Source: Pseudomonadota bacterium
Lineage (GTDB): Bacteria > Desulfobacterota > Desulfobulbia > Desulfobulbales > SURF-16
Assembly (NCBI GenBank): GCA_018897105.1
Contig: JAHILF010000058.1
Location: 49,264-113,263, forward strand
DNA length: 64,000 nucleotides
Direction of reading: 5' to 3'
Shown: piece after piece, positions 20,901 to 28,156 of the stretch
Position numbering within the stretch: position 1 is the first letter of the stretch
How the letters are laid out: each line of letters opens with the position of its first letter
The notes under the pieces: model-generated
What the model was told of the DNA's origin: nothing
Database searches by the model: none
Seen by the model: only the letters and a program-made list of their open reading frames with translations
Program-made: the position numbers and the translations under genes

Positions 20901-21011
20901 CTCCTTTGGGCCGGAAAAGGAATTTGCAATACGGCGGCCGGCCGCGTTCAGCAATTTTCCGGTCAACCCGGCGGCCACACTGGTCAGAAAGTTCGAGGTG
21001 ATGGGGTCCAT
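17907..21011 (-). CDS. NACHT-type NTPase with C-terminal FGE-sulfatase (CLec) domain, probable DGR target
   Basis: 1034-residue predicted sensor NTPase. An N-terminal helical region (about 1-230) of unrecognised type is followed by a NACHT-like P-loop module with Walker A GRPGSGKST (about residue 305) and Walker B IIFFDGLDEVPAG (about 400), then helical repeats, and from about residue 808 an FGE-sulfatase domain (KYPVTVAQFRAFVEDGGY, GVSWYEAMAFCSWVSRR, LPTEVQWERAAR, ASDMAGNVWEWCDV) ending GGSWRNDASLARC ... FGFRCAR. This ending is the C-type-lectin-fold part that diversity-generating retroelements diversify. The start has AAGGGGAG six bases upstream. A truncated avd follows; no reverse transcriptase is near. 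Likely role: ligand recognition in anti-phage or other conflict defence, with ATP-driven oligomerisation. Function is inferred from family knowledge. Confidence 0.88.
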   Translation of the reverse strand: MDPITSNFLTSVAAGLTGKLLNAAGRRIANSFSGPKEKEALQLAVRDGIVALLLTIPTETEDEYILLDDIFQDFFQDEDTAKALVGLLRGMPPDLEDLQDIFSDQGFVAEQIAGFDFREAMQAFTAAFLESAESSEVLQPIIKIGLLRKQAGLQEETLSSMRELISFLRQAKEESISLQAGILHALEKKDAKPMEYRPQVRGIAAEGDWQSRYLRTMWGVCDKLELINFDESACGTGDADELKISQVFTTLNLANLDCAEGEDVGEVIRGKKEQRIAGRERERERHPIRAVAAVAAMDRLVILGRPGSGKSTLVNHLAGQLAQRRANMPEGLAGCGWSDEKRLLPVRIVLRKFAAWLPDEEEANAGLVGRYLEKMLSDMDCGEACPYLKRVLWEEGGIIFFDGLDEVPAGTVREKRERIIEAIREFCAPLDKCKVVVTSREYAYKKEDSWRLPENEFPVVELAPFGEEQMGVFARAWYAAVGPKKLWDRKKCEDEAESLFQAVRSQSHLTNMAGSPLLLTIMAQLHGRDGTLPRDRAELYKRAVRVLLSLWENRIVRDAGGIKRMEPGLVMQLGVREDVLQKVLERVAFLAHERQEGERETGVQPADIPRADLRDELEKELKDLNKAQEVIDYIQLRSGLLIARDGRTYAFPHRTFQEYLTATYILGKGDCDRMLKERVKRAPDWWREVFLLAAGSARDNPRIISDLVDCLLPHAPKDEKISPEKHSHVCLAATTLAETGSAERVRRELAEEPEGGRFSRTHHTIQQWLQAAMRFVSGLNPRLRAGAGRMLGALGDPRPGVGLGPDGLPDMVWLDIGEGPFIKGQGDKVFLKKPFQISKYPVTVAQFRAFVEDGGYANEEFWTRSSWQWRQDVKVTGPRGFFGGVFATENHPVVGVSWYEAMAFCSWVSRRTGWQVSLPTEVQWERAARSTDGREYPFVGPCEPEVHGNFRETELTGTSTVGLFAEGDAECGASDMAGNVWEWCDVLEGEAILGVHGGSWRNDASLARCTICFRFEPHLRDDYFGFRCARTLDR
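17924..18014 (-). other. Candidate DGR variable region (VR)
   Basis: Codes the last ~45 residues of the FGE domain. Many codons in the core end in C (CGC AAC GAT, ATC TGC TTC, TTC, CTC, GAC GAC TAC), as expected when AAC codons of a template repeat are mutated at adenines, while GGC GGC TCG TGG and TTT GGG TTT CGT remain invariant as in known FGE-type targets. The core is bounded by a 10-bp inverted repeat, TGGCGCAACG (17924-17933) and CGTTGCGCCA (18005-18014). No template copy is present in this window. Confidence 0.6.
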
Positions 21012-21238
21012 ATCACGCTCCCCTTGGCTTATGACATTTCACGTACTGGTCAGGTGAATAGGTAGATTTGATGAAGCACTGCCGCAGCTTTAGGCATTCC
21101 ATCTTCTCTAACAAAACCAGCAAATCAAATCAACAAGTTATGAAGATATCAGCTTTTTTTCAGGATTTTCAGGGCAGCATGGGGGGAGAAAGTCTTCAGC
21201 CGGAAAGAGCATCAAAGCCGAGGTGAGTCTACATCTGC

Positions 21239-21267
21239 TTGACAGCAGGCAAAACAACCACTAAATT
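21239..21267 (+). promoter_or_regulatory. Sigma-70 promoter for the LOG-family gene
   Basis: TTGACA (21239-21244), 17-base spacer, TAAATT (21262-21267), 41 bases before the ATG of the LOG-family gene. Confidence 0.65.
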
Positions 21268-21308
21268 GACCTACCCTTTAAAAAATTTTACTTACCCCGC
21301 AAATCATC

Positions 21309-22181
21309 ATGACCCACTCACGACTCGAGGCCATCGCCGATATCCAGCAGGCACAAGAGAGACAGACATTTCGTCTGGAAAATTTCATCACAGCCATTAC
21401 CCGCCTGAAACAATCGCGCCTGATTTTCGAACAGCAGATCCAACGCAAAGAGCGGTTCGATCTCGTGGCCCACTACCGGATCGCCATATTCGGCAGCGCC
21501 CGCACGGAAAAAAACTCTTCAGAATTCCAGTATGTCTCCCAACTGACCAAGGCGCTCGTCCAGGCCCGCAAGATCGGCGTGGTGACAGGCGGCGGCCCCG
21601 GCATCATGCAGGCAGCCAATGAGGGGCTTGAGAGGGCACGGGCAGCACGGGCGAAAAGAGGAGAAGAAACCTACGCCGACAATGTCGGCATTCTGATTAC
21701 CCTGCCGTTTGAGGAAAGCGGCAACGGCATCACCCACATCACCACCAAGCACGAAAATTTTTCCACCCGCCTGCAGGCCTTTGTCAGCCAGATCAAGGCG
21801 GCCTACTATGCCCAGGGCGGCTTGGGAACAGCGCTCGAGATGCTCTACCTGCTGCAGCTTAAGCAGGTCAATCACATTGAAGACAATTTCCCCATACTGG
21901 CACACCCCATGTGGGAGGAATTCATGGAAGTCCTCAGCAAAATCCTTTACTACGACAGGCTGGAACAGGACCAGGTGCCCTTGATCAGCGAAGAGGATTT
22001 CAAGATCGTCACCTTTACCGATGATGTGGAGCGCATCGTCGCCACAATCGCCGCCGATTTTGATCTGTGGAAAAAAAATATCCGGTCAAAGGTCGATATT
22101 GTCTATGACCCGCAACAAATCGACGATTTTTCCCTCCAGGAAATTATTGACAGCGTCGGCGCCATCCCGATGCCGGCTTGA
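21309..22181 (+). CDS. LOG-family Rossmann protein (nucleotide 5'-monophosphate phosphoribohydrolase-like)
   Basis: Belongs to the LOG / lysine-decarboxylase-like Rossmann family, whose members cleave cytokinin or other nucleotide monophosphates. The 290 residues begin with a helical extension (~55 residues), then RIAIFGSARTEKNS, the phosphate-binding VVTGGGPGIMQAANEGLE, and QGGLGTALEMLYLLQL in place of the usual PGGxGTxxE motif; the Gly-Gly-x-Gly-Thr and Glu are kept but the Pro is replaced (AQGGLGT). It is longer than the ~190-residue plant-type LOGs, resembling the larger bacterial type. Monocistronic, with a promoter just upstream. Substrate uncertain. Confidence 0.85.
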   Translation: MTHSRLEAIADIQQAQERQTFRLENFITAITRLKQSRLIFEQQIQRKERFDLVAHYRIAIFGSARTEKNSSEFQYVSQLTKALVQARKIGVVTGGGPGIMQAANEGLERARAARAKRGEETYADNVGILITLPFEESGNGITHITTKHENFSTRLQAFVSQIKAAYYAQGGLGTALEMLYLLQLKQVNHIEDNFPILAHPMWEEFMEVLSKILYYDRLEQDQVPLISEEDFKIVTFTDDVERIVATIAADFDLWKKNIRSKVDIVYDPQQIDDFSLQEIIDSVGAIPMPA

Positions 22182-22243
22182 CAGCGCGATTGGGGCTGCC
22201 TTTCTGACTCCACCTCAAATGCGGCAACCGAAACAATCACACA

Positions 22244-22268
22244 TCTGCAAGTTGGAGGAAGACTTGCA
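22244..22268. repeat. Hairpin between convergent LOG and M64 genes
   Basis: CTGCAAGT and ACTTGCAG pair around a nine-base loop. An overlapping alternative stem uses GGAAGACT and AGTCTTCC. No T-run follows, so it is a weak terminator candidate only. Confidence 0.3.
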
Positions 22269-22300
22269 GTGCTGTAACGCGTAGTCTTCCCCCTCTCAAT

Positions 22301-24079
22301 TTAGTGCTGGCAGCCGGTTTTGCCCATTTCGGAACTTACGATCCTGACATCGATGCCGTCCACGTCCTGATCTTCGCGCAGATCACCCGGGCAGGGATTC
22401 TGGCTGCAATCGGTTCTGCCGAAATTCATGGCCATGAAAGAGACATCAGCACTGTTGACCGTGCCATCCTCATTGATGTCCCCTTCGCAGGTGCAGGCGT
22501 CACCGATACCATCCTGGTTGGAATCCTGCTGGCCCTGGTTGGGGACGAAGAGGCAGTTGTCAAAGACATCCAGCACCCCATCGCCGTCGATATCGGTGTC
22601 ATAGGCAATGCAATCGAGATCGTCGAGATGATCGGCGCAGAAGGCATTGACCGCCGGGGCCAGGTCCATGGTGCCCAGCTCGGCCTCCGTGGCTACGTCA
22701 AAAAACTTGAGGGTCTTGATGTCGACCATGAACGGAAAGACCACGGTAAAATCCGCCTCATCCAAGGTCTGGGCACCCTGGGGATAATCGAAATGAACGT
22801 AGCGCGGGTCCCGCATCTGGAATTCATTAATAATATTGCTATCAGTATTCAAGAATTGCAGCTTGAGCCCCTCCGGACGAATATACCTTTGGGGTGAATC
22901 GCCAAAAACCATGGTGATGCTGTTTACGGTGACGCTCTCGCCGTCATAATGGAGATTCGCCACCAGCGCCTTGCGCGTTTCGTTCTGGTCAGCTGAGTCT
23001 AAATCGCTTGCTGCATCCAGCCCCGGCTCAACATACTGGTCCAGGATGTACTGGACCTGGGGTTCCGCATCCCAGGCCCAACGGCAGACCACATTGGGAT
23101 AGCCGGGGCTGCTCATGCCTTCACAGGAGTTCATGATGGTCATTGCCGGCTGCGCCTTCCACCACCCCAACTGGCAGTCGGTAAATTCATGACAGTCATC
23201 GTCCGGATAGATGGTGTTCTGCCTGCAGCCATACTCGGTGCGGAAGATATTCGGATAAGGGTCCGAGCGGAAATAGTGGGTGGTGCATGCCGGACCGTCA
23301 TCATACTCATCCGCCACATCAAAGACCCCGTGGCCCGATTCATGAAGAAAGGTGCCCACCGAGGTATTCTCCGCTGAAAAGACGGCGCCGCGGCTGAAAT
23401 CCCTGCATGAGGCGATATGGACGATGGCGGCCTGATCCGCTTGTGGACAGTCATCCTGCCATCCCGGCGGGGCGGACCTGTCGCAGCACTCAGTGCAATC
23501 AGGAGCTCCATTGGCCGGGCTGAACTCGGCAAATTTCCGGAGATACCAGAAATTGATCTTGCCAATGTTTCCCAAGGCACTGATGAGGTCATTGGCATAA
23601 TAGCTGTTTTGAATCAGGGAGACCGTGTCGTCCCGCCATTGGACGGGTATCGGCACAGGGGTCCAAATCCCGCCGATCAGGGTACGGCCGGTGATACCGA
23701 GCATCGGTCCGGCTAATGAGGCATACTCGTCGCTGGGAATGAGAACGATATCGATCTTATGGGCCGTATCCCCATGCTGAATAATGGGCACACAGCCGGA
23801 GGGGCAGGTCGCCGGGCAGCTGCCTCCGCAGTCCGCCCCGTCCTCGTTGGGTCCGAAAAAGCCATCGTCGCAGTCGCAATCATTGCCCTCCCCGTCACTG
23901 TCAAAGTCCTCCTGACCGGCGTTGGCCAGGCCGGGGCAGTTGTCACAGGCATCACCCGTTCCGTCTCCGTCAGCGTCGGCCTGATCGGTGTTGACGGTAT
24001 GGGGGCAGTTGTCGCAGTCATTGCCTACACCGTCGCCATCCGTGTCCGTCTGCTCGGGATTTTGGCCAGGGCCGGGCAA
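22301..24079 (-). CDS. Secreted M64-type metallopeptidase with TSP3 and dockerin-like repeats (3' part of split gene)
   Basis: This frame holds the second part of a large secreted protein: calcium-binding thrombospondin type 3 repeats ([30 protein letters not shown]), a Cys-rich link, then a peptidase domain with zinc motif [14 protein letters not shown], matching the M64 (IgA peptidase-like) HExGHxxxxxADEY signature, then a beta region, another TSP3-like loop and dockerin-like EF-hands ending [15 protein letters not shown]. The frame has no signal peptide of its own and no ribosome site; its first residues [16 protein letters not shown] continue the repeats of the overlapping upstream frame, so it is almost certainly the same gene interrupted by a frameshift at an AAAA run (24060-24063). 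Confidence 0.8.
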   Translation of the reverse strand: MPGPGQNPEQTDTDGDGVGNDCDNCPHTVNTDQADADGDGTGDACDNCPGLANAGQEDFDSDGEGNDCDCDDGFFGPNEDGADCGGSCPATCPSGCVPIIQHGDTAHKIDIVLIPSDEYASLAGPMLGITGRTLIGGIWTPVPIPVQWRDDTVSLIQNSYYANDLISALGNIGKINFWYLRKFAEFSPANGAPDCTECCDRSAPPGWQDDCPQADQAAIVHIASCRDFSRGAVFSAENTSVGTFLHESGHGVFDVADEYDDGPACTTHYFRSDPYPNIFRTEYGCRQNTIYPDDDCHEFTDCQLGWWKAQPAMTIMNSCEGMSSPGYPNVVCRWAWDAEPQVQYILDQYVEPGLDAASDLDSADQNETRKALVANLHYDGESVTVNSITMVFGDSPQRYIRPEGLKLQFLNTDSNIINEFQMRDPRYVHFDYPQGAQTLDEADFTVVFPFMVDIKTLKFFDVATEAELGTMDLAPAVNAFCADHLDDLDCIAYDTDIDGDGVLDVFDNCLFVPNQGQQDSNQDGIGDACTCEGDINEDGTVNSADVSFMAMNFGRTDCSQNPCPGDLREDQDVDGIDVRIVSSEMGKTGCQH

Positions 24080-25227
24080 TTATCGCAGGTATCACCCGTT
24101 CCGTCACCGTCGCTGTCAAGCTGAGCCGGATTGGCCGCATCCGGGCAGTTGTCGCAGAGCGCGCCCACATTATCACCATCTGGATCCGCCTGCTCAGGGT
24201 TAAACAGGCCCGGGCAGTTGTCGCAGGCATCGCCCGCTCCGTCGACATCGCTGTCCGTCTGATCGATATTGGCCACAGTCGGGCAGTTGTCGCAGGTGTC
24301 GGACAGGCCGTCGCCGTCACTATCCGTCTGGTCGGGGTTAGAGGCGGAGGGGCAGTTGACGAAACCGCGCCACTTAGCGGATGTGGATGAGTAGTAATAG
24401 CCCACCAGGCGGCCCGCCTCATTGATCCCCGTTCCCCAGGTGTTCAAACCGCCCGGGAAATCCACCAGAGTGTAGGTCGTGCCGTCGTAGAGAAAACCGT
24501 GCCAGTAAGGGCTGAGGTAGCAGATACCGACGATATGCCCGGAATCGTTGATATCATAGGCATAGGTAAAAATGGCCCCGGGGTAGACGATATCCGTAAA
24601 GGTCCCGGCACTACGATCATAGATGAAACCACGGCGGCCACTCACCACTTGATAGTAGCCAACCATCTGTCCCAGATTATTGAGGCCGTAGAGATAGGTG
24701 TACTGAGCCCCCGGGTAATGCACCCGGGTATAGGTGCCGTCCTCATAGTAAAAAGCGTCAATATCCGTATAGCTGCCGTCTTCTCCGGTGAAGAAGTGGC
24801 CGACGATGACGCCTGCGTTGTTGATGCCCGTTACATAGGTGATGGTGTGGGGTTCATCCGGGTAATCGATTTGGGTAAAGGCTCCGTCATCGTAAATAAA
24901 GCCATGCCTTTTTTGCCAGAGATCCTCATAGAAGCCGGCTATCTGGCCCGAGTTGTTGATGTCTTCCGCCCAAGTATTTTTCTCATTCACAGGATAATCA
25001 AAGGAGGTATATGTCTGCAGACCGTCATAGAAAAAACCATGGAGGCCGTTCTCATCCTTATACATGCCGACGATGTGATCGGAATCGTTGATGCCACCTG
25101 CCCAGGTTTCCTCTGCCCCGGGATAGTCGACCTCATCAAAGGAGTAAGTGTAATCCGCCCGGGCCTGGCCCGTCCATCCCATGACCAAGGCTGCCAGGGC
25201 AACCAGAACCACATCTCTTCTCTTCAT
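24025..25227 (-). CDS. Secreted HAF-repeat/TSP3 protein (5' part of frameshifted M64 peptidase gene)
   Basis: Starts with a clear signal peptide ([19 protein letters not shown]). About six HAF-type repeats follow, each with an IN(D/N)SGxIVG core ([54 protein letters not shown]), then four thrombospondin type 3 repeats ([15 protein letters not shown] and similar). Within the last repeat the frame goes wrong at CCAAAAT and ends in a basic, unrelated tail; the expected wording [13 protein letters not shown] continues in the frame two bases away. Joined, the product would be ~975 residues: HAF domain, seven or so TSP3 repeats, M64 peptidase, dockerin. A c-di-GMP riboswitch lies 183 bases upstream. 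Confidence 0.85.
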   Translation of the reverse strand: MKRRDVVLVALAALVMGWTGQARADYTYSFDEVDYPGAEETWAGGINDSDHIVGMYKDENGLHGFFYDGLQTYTSFDYPVNEKNTWAEDINNSGQIAGFYEDLWQKRHGFIYDDGAFTQIDYPDEPHTITYVTGINNAGVIVGHFFTGEDGSYTDIDAFYYEDGTYTRVHYPGAQYTYLYGLNNLGQMVGYYQVVSGRRGFIYDRSAGTFTDIVYPGAIFTYAYDINDSGHIVGICYLSPYWHGFLYDGTTYTLVDFPGGLNTWGTGINEAGRLVGYYYSSTSAKWRGFVNCPSASNPDQTDSDGDGLSDTCDNCPTVANIDQTDSDVDGAGDACDNCPGLFNPEQADPDGDNVGALCDNCPDAANPAQLDSDGDGTGDTCDNCPALAKIPSRRTRMATV

Positions 25228-25409
25228 CCCTCTCTCCTCTTCTCACTTGTCAATTTTCACTGCATGGTCTGAAAAATGCCCTGAAACCAGCCGCCAAAAC
25301 GCTCTCGGCAAGTCAGGCATTTTATCTGGCATTGCTTCAGACAGGTTGCTGCAGGATGTACGAAAAAGCGAACTCATCGCGGCAAGATTCGCTGCCTGTT
25401 ATCCCTCAC

Positions 25410-25452
25410 AAAAAAACAGCCGAGCTGCCTCCCTCAAGGCAACCCGGCTGTT
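25410..25452 (-). terminator. Intrinsic terminator of the c-di-GMP riboswitch
   Basis: On the minus strand AACAGCCG pairs with CGGCTGTT across GGTTGCCTTGAGGGAGGCAG(CT), which itself can form GCC/GGC pairs, and the stem runs into TTTTTTT. Its 5' arm is the last part of the riboswitch aptamer, so aptamer folding and terminator folding exclude each other: ligand binding should favour read-through (an ON switch) if the aptamer holds CAGCCGG. Confidence 0.8.
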
Positions 25453-25510
25453 TCAGATGAAATCCGTGGCTTTCCGTCCCCACCTCACGATGGGTTTGGC
25501 TTTATCACAA
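25437..25510 (-). promoter_or_regulatory. c-di-GMP-I (GEMM-I) riboswitch aptamer
   Basis: Minus-strand reading shows the class I c-di-GMP landmarks in order: AAACC, a helix CCCATC / GGTGGG capped by a GTGA (GNRA) tetraloop, the receptor segment GGGACGGAAAGCC, a second hairpin, and the closing CAGCCGGGTTGCC. The tetraloop and receptor are the docking pair of this fold. The element sits in the leader of the HAF/M64 secreted peptidase gene and overlaps an intrinsic terminator, linking that gene to c-di-GMP made by cyclases such as the two in this window. Confidence 0.85.
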
Positions 25511-25834
25511 AGCGCGTTCTTCATTATTTCGGTTTCTGGTCCTGAGAAGCAGAGGAGATAAATACCTGCCCTCACCTCTCTTGGTCATAAATAACACTAT
25601 GCTGGCATTTTTTTCAATGTCAATATGGCACAATGTCACACAGGGAGGATCAGCCGTGGCGGAAAGAATTTGTTTGCGGGCCGGTTTTTTTTGGGGTGCA
25701 TCTTTCGACAAGGGTAAGAGAGCTGTTTTGTTCGCCCGGTTTGAAGGATGTCTGGGAAAACTGGGATCTCTGCGGGAAGGTGGCGGCGCAGGCTGCCCCG
25801 ACGGCTACGGCTTATAGGCGTCTGAAAAGAAACT

Positions 25835-25865
25835 GGCGTAACAGGTCAGGAAGACCTGTTACGCC
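25835..25865 (-). terminator. htpG terminator (13-bp stem)
   Basis: GGCGTAACAGGTC and GACCTGTTACGCC form a perfect 13-bp stem around AGGAA. On the minus strand it follows the htpG stop by ~57 bases and runs into AGTTTCTTTT. It may also be a REP-type palindrome used as terminator. Confidence 0.6.
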
Positions 25866-25921
25866 GGGCAGTCTTAGGGAATTTTAAGGGCGAGGGACAT
25901 CCACGAATCGCTCTGCAACGC

Positions 25922-27799
25922 TCACTCGCTTTTTTTCTGCACAGCCCGCTCCAGGATCTGGTAACTGCGCTCCACCATGTCGCGGGGCTCGATCATCAGG
26001 CCGGCCTGGATCATGGCGTTGTCATAGATCTGCTTGACAATGGTTTTGGCGAATTCCTCGTCAGCCACCCGCATGTCCGCCAGGCCCTTGATCAGGGGAT
26101 GTCCGGTGTTGATCTCCAGGTTTTTGCCGGCTATCTTATGCTCCACGTTGGTGGCCCGCATGACCCGTTCCATGCTGCTGGTGAAAAAGCCGTCCGGATT
26201 GACGATCATGGCCGGGCTGTCCACCAGCCTGTTGGAGATGGCCACTTCCTTGACGTTTTCCCCCAGCACATCCTTCATCCATTTGGTCAGGGTCTGGGCA
26301 ATGGGCTCATCAAGCTTGCCGGTCTCGGCCGCCTCTTTTTCCTCCGTGTCCTCCCCGGTTTTTTCCGGCAGCTTCAGATCTGCCCGGTCGGCGGAAACCA
26401 GCTTTTTGCCCTCATACTCGTGCAGATGGCTGAAGACAAAGTCATCGATTGGCTCCATGGTATAGATGATTTCCACGTCGCGCCGCTTGAACACCTCGGA
26501 ATAGGGACCTGTTTCGATGGCGTGGCGGGTGGGTCCGTTGATGTAGTAAATGTCATCCTGGCCTTCCCTCATCCGGCCGATGTAGTCGTCAAGGGAGATA
26601 AGTTTGCCCTCCTCTGACTTTGATGACTCAAAACGCAGCAGTTTGGCAAGATCATCACGGTGGGTATAATCCATGGTGGCCCCTTCTTTCAGAAAGATGC
26701 CAAAGGTCTTCCAGAATTTTTCATACTGTTCCACTTCATTTTTCGCCTGATCCTTGAGGAATTTCAGAAAGCGGCTGGTGATGATCTTTTTCAACTTGGC
26801 CACCAGGGCGTTGTCCTGCAATGCCTGGCGGGAGATATTCAGTGGCAGGTCCTCGCTGTCAACCACCCCCTTGAGAAAACGCAGCCATTCGGGCAGGATG
26901 TTTTTGCTGTGCTGCTCGATGAGCACCTTCTGGCAGTAAAGGCTGACCCCGGGCTCCATGCGGCCGAAACCCATCAGCTCGATATTGTCCTCAGGCACAA
27001 AGAGCAGGGACTTGATGGCCAGCGGAGCGTCGGCGCTGAAGTGGAAATAGCTCATCGGCTCATCAAAGGCATTGGCAATAAACTTGTAAAACTCGTTGTA
27101 CTCTTCGGCCTTTATGTCGTCCTTGCCCTTGGTCCACAGGGCCTGCACCGTGTTGACCGTCTCGCCGCCCACCTTGATGGGAAAGGAAACGAAATTGGAG
27201 TACTGTTTGATGATACGTTTGATGGTTTCCTCTTTGGCGTAATCAAAGGCGTCGTCGTTGAGCTCAATGATCACCTTGGTGCCCCGATGCAGCCCGGATT
27301 CCGGGTTGAGGGTAAAGCTGCCGGTGCCGTCGGATGACCACTCATAGCCCTCCGCATCAACCTGGTAGGAACGGGACTGGACCCGCACCCTTTTGGCCAC
27401 CATAAAGGCCGAATAAAAGCCCACCCCGAACTGCCCGATCAGGTTGACCTCCTTCTGCTGGGCCTGATCCAGTTCGGTAAGAAAGGTTTTTGAACCGGAA
27501 TGGGCGATGGTGCCGAGATTATGCTCCAGTTCGTCCCGGGTCATGCCGATGCCCGAGTCGGTAATGGTCAGGGTGTGCTCCTGATCATTGGCACTGATAT
27601 TTATTTCCAGGGAAGCGTCGGCATCGAACACCTCTTCTTCCATGAGCTTCTGGTGCCTGAATTTTTCCATGGCATCTGCAGAGTTTGAGATAAGTTCCCG
27701 CAGAAAAATTTCTTTTTCCGTATAAAGCGAGTGGATAACGATATCGAGCAGCTTTTTGACTTCAGCCTGAAATTCTTTTGTTTCCGTTTTTCCTGTCAT
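25922..27799 (-). CDS. htpG: Chaperone HtpG (Hsp90)
   Basis: Cytosolic ATP-dependent chaperone. The N-terminal GHKL ATPase domain shows EIFLRELISNSADAMEK, DSGIGMTRDEL and GQFGVGFYSAFMVA; the middle domain includes the Arg-containing LPLNISRQALQDN; the C-terminal dimerisation domain ends in a charged segment. The 625 residues match bacterial HtpG. The second ATG of the frame is preferred because GGAG lies seven bases before it, while it would sit on top of the first ATG. Single gene with its own promoter (TTGACA/TATCTT) and terminator hairpin. Confidence 0.97.
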   Translation of the reverse strand: MTGKTETKEFQAEVKKLLDIVIHSLYTEKEIFLRELISNSADAMEKFRHQKLMEEEVFDADASLEINISANDQEHTLTITDSGIGMTRDELEHNLGTIAHSGSKTFLTELDQAQQKEVNLIGQFGVGFYSAFMVAKRVRVQSRSYQVDAEGYEWSSDGTGSFTLNPESGLHRGTKVIIELNDDAFDYAKEETIKRIIKQYSNFVSFPIKVGGETVNTVQALWTKGKDDIKAEEYNEFYKFIANAFDEPMSYFHFSADAPLAIKSLLFVPEDNIELMGFGRMEPGVSLYCQKVLIEQHSKNILPEWLRFLKGVVDSEDLPLNISRQALQDNALVAKLKKIITSRFLKFLKDQAKNEVEQYEKFWKTFGIFLKEGATMDYTHRDDLAKLLRFESSKSEEGKLISLDDYIGRMREGQDDIYYINGPTRHAIETGPYSEVFKRRDVEIIYTMEPIDDFVFSHLHEYEGKKLVSADRADLKLPEKTGEDTEEKEAAETGKLDEPIAQTLTKWMKDVLGENVKEVAISNRLVDSPAMIVNPDGFFTSSMERVMRATNVEHKIAGKNLEINTGHPLIKGLADMRVADEEFAKTIVKQIYDNAMIQAGLMIEPRDMVERSYQILERAVQKKSE

Positions 27800-27906
27800 T
27801 GCCATACTCCGTTGAACTGATTTTAACTATGATCCTGCCATATGAGGTATACTTATTGACGCAACCCTGATAAGGGTCCGCAGATGAATTTGTGAACGTA
27901 AGATAA

Positions 27907-27934
27907 TCATCAAACCAGGGCTGTCAACCCTGGC
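27907..27934 (-). promoter_or_regulatory. Promoter for htpG
   Basis: Minus strand: TTGACA, 16-base spacer, TATCTT, about 110 bases before the htpG start. The -35 lies in the arm of a CCAGGG/CCCTGG hairpin. A sigma-70 pattern; no sigma-32 consensus was seen. Confidence 0.55.
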
Positions 27935-28156
27935 GTTGTCAGGAACAGTTCTCTTTTTTTTTAAGTTGCATACCGTTATGGCTGCTGGTATTATTTCACA
28001 TTTTTCACTACATAACTTATTGTATAATCAATCACCCACTACCCCAACCTGCCAATCTTGCCGGCCTTGCAGAAAAGACTCCGTTGCTTTTTGCGATAAC
28101 GGAGCGCTTTCTGATTCCAGGTATGTTTCCTGACCATGGCAATAAGGAGAAAATAG

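Noticed and set aside
17640..21011. Reverse transcriptase or template repeat next to the DGR-like target
   Set aside because: No RT-like frame (xxDD wording) and no second copy of the GGCTCGTGG...GGGTTTCG segment was found in the window.
21016..21105. 29-residue minus-strand frame ending just before the NACHT-FGE start
   Set aside because: No spaced ribosome site and no recognisable pattern; probably leader sequence.
23880..24340. Regular ~75-base periodicity resembling a repeat array
   Set aside because: Coding repeats of thrombospondin type 3 motifs, in frame with protein periodicity; not CRISPR.
27806..28156. TPP riboswitch before the thiC-like gene
   Set aside because: Searched by eye for the CTGAGA and TGAACCTGAT-like segments of the THI box; not found. 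Only short hairpins are present.
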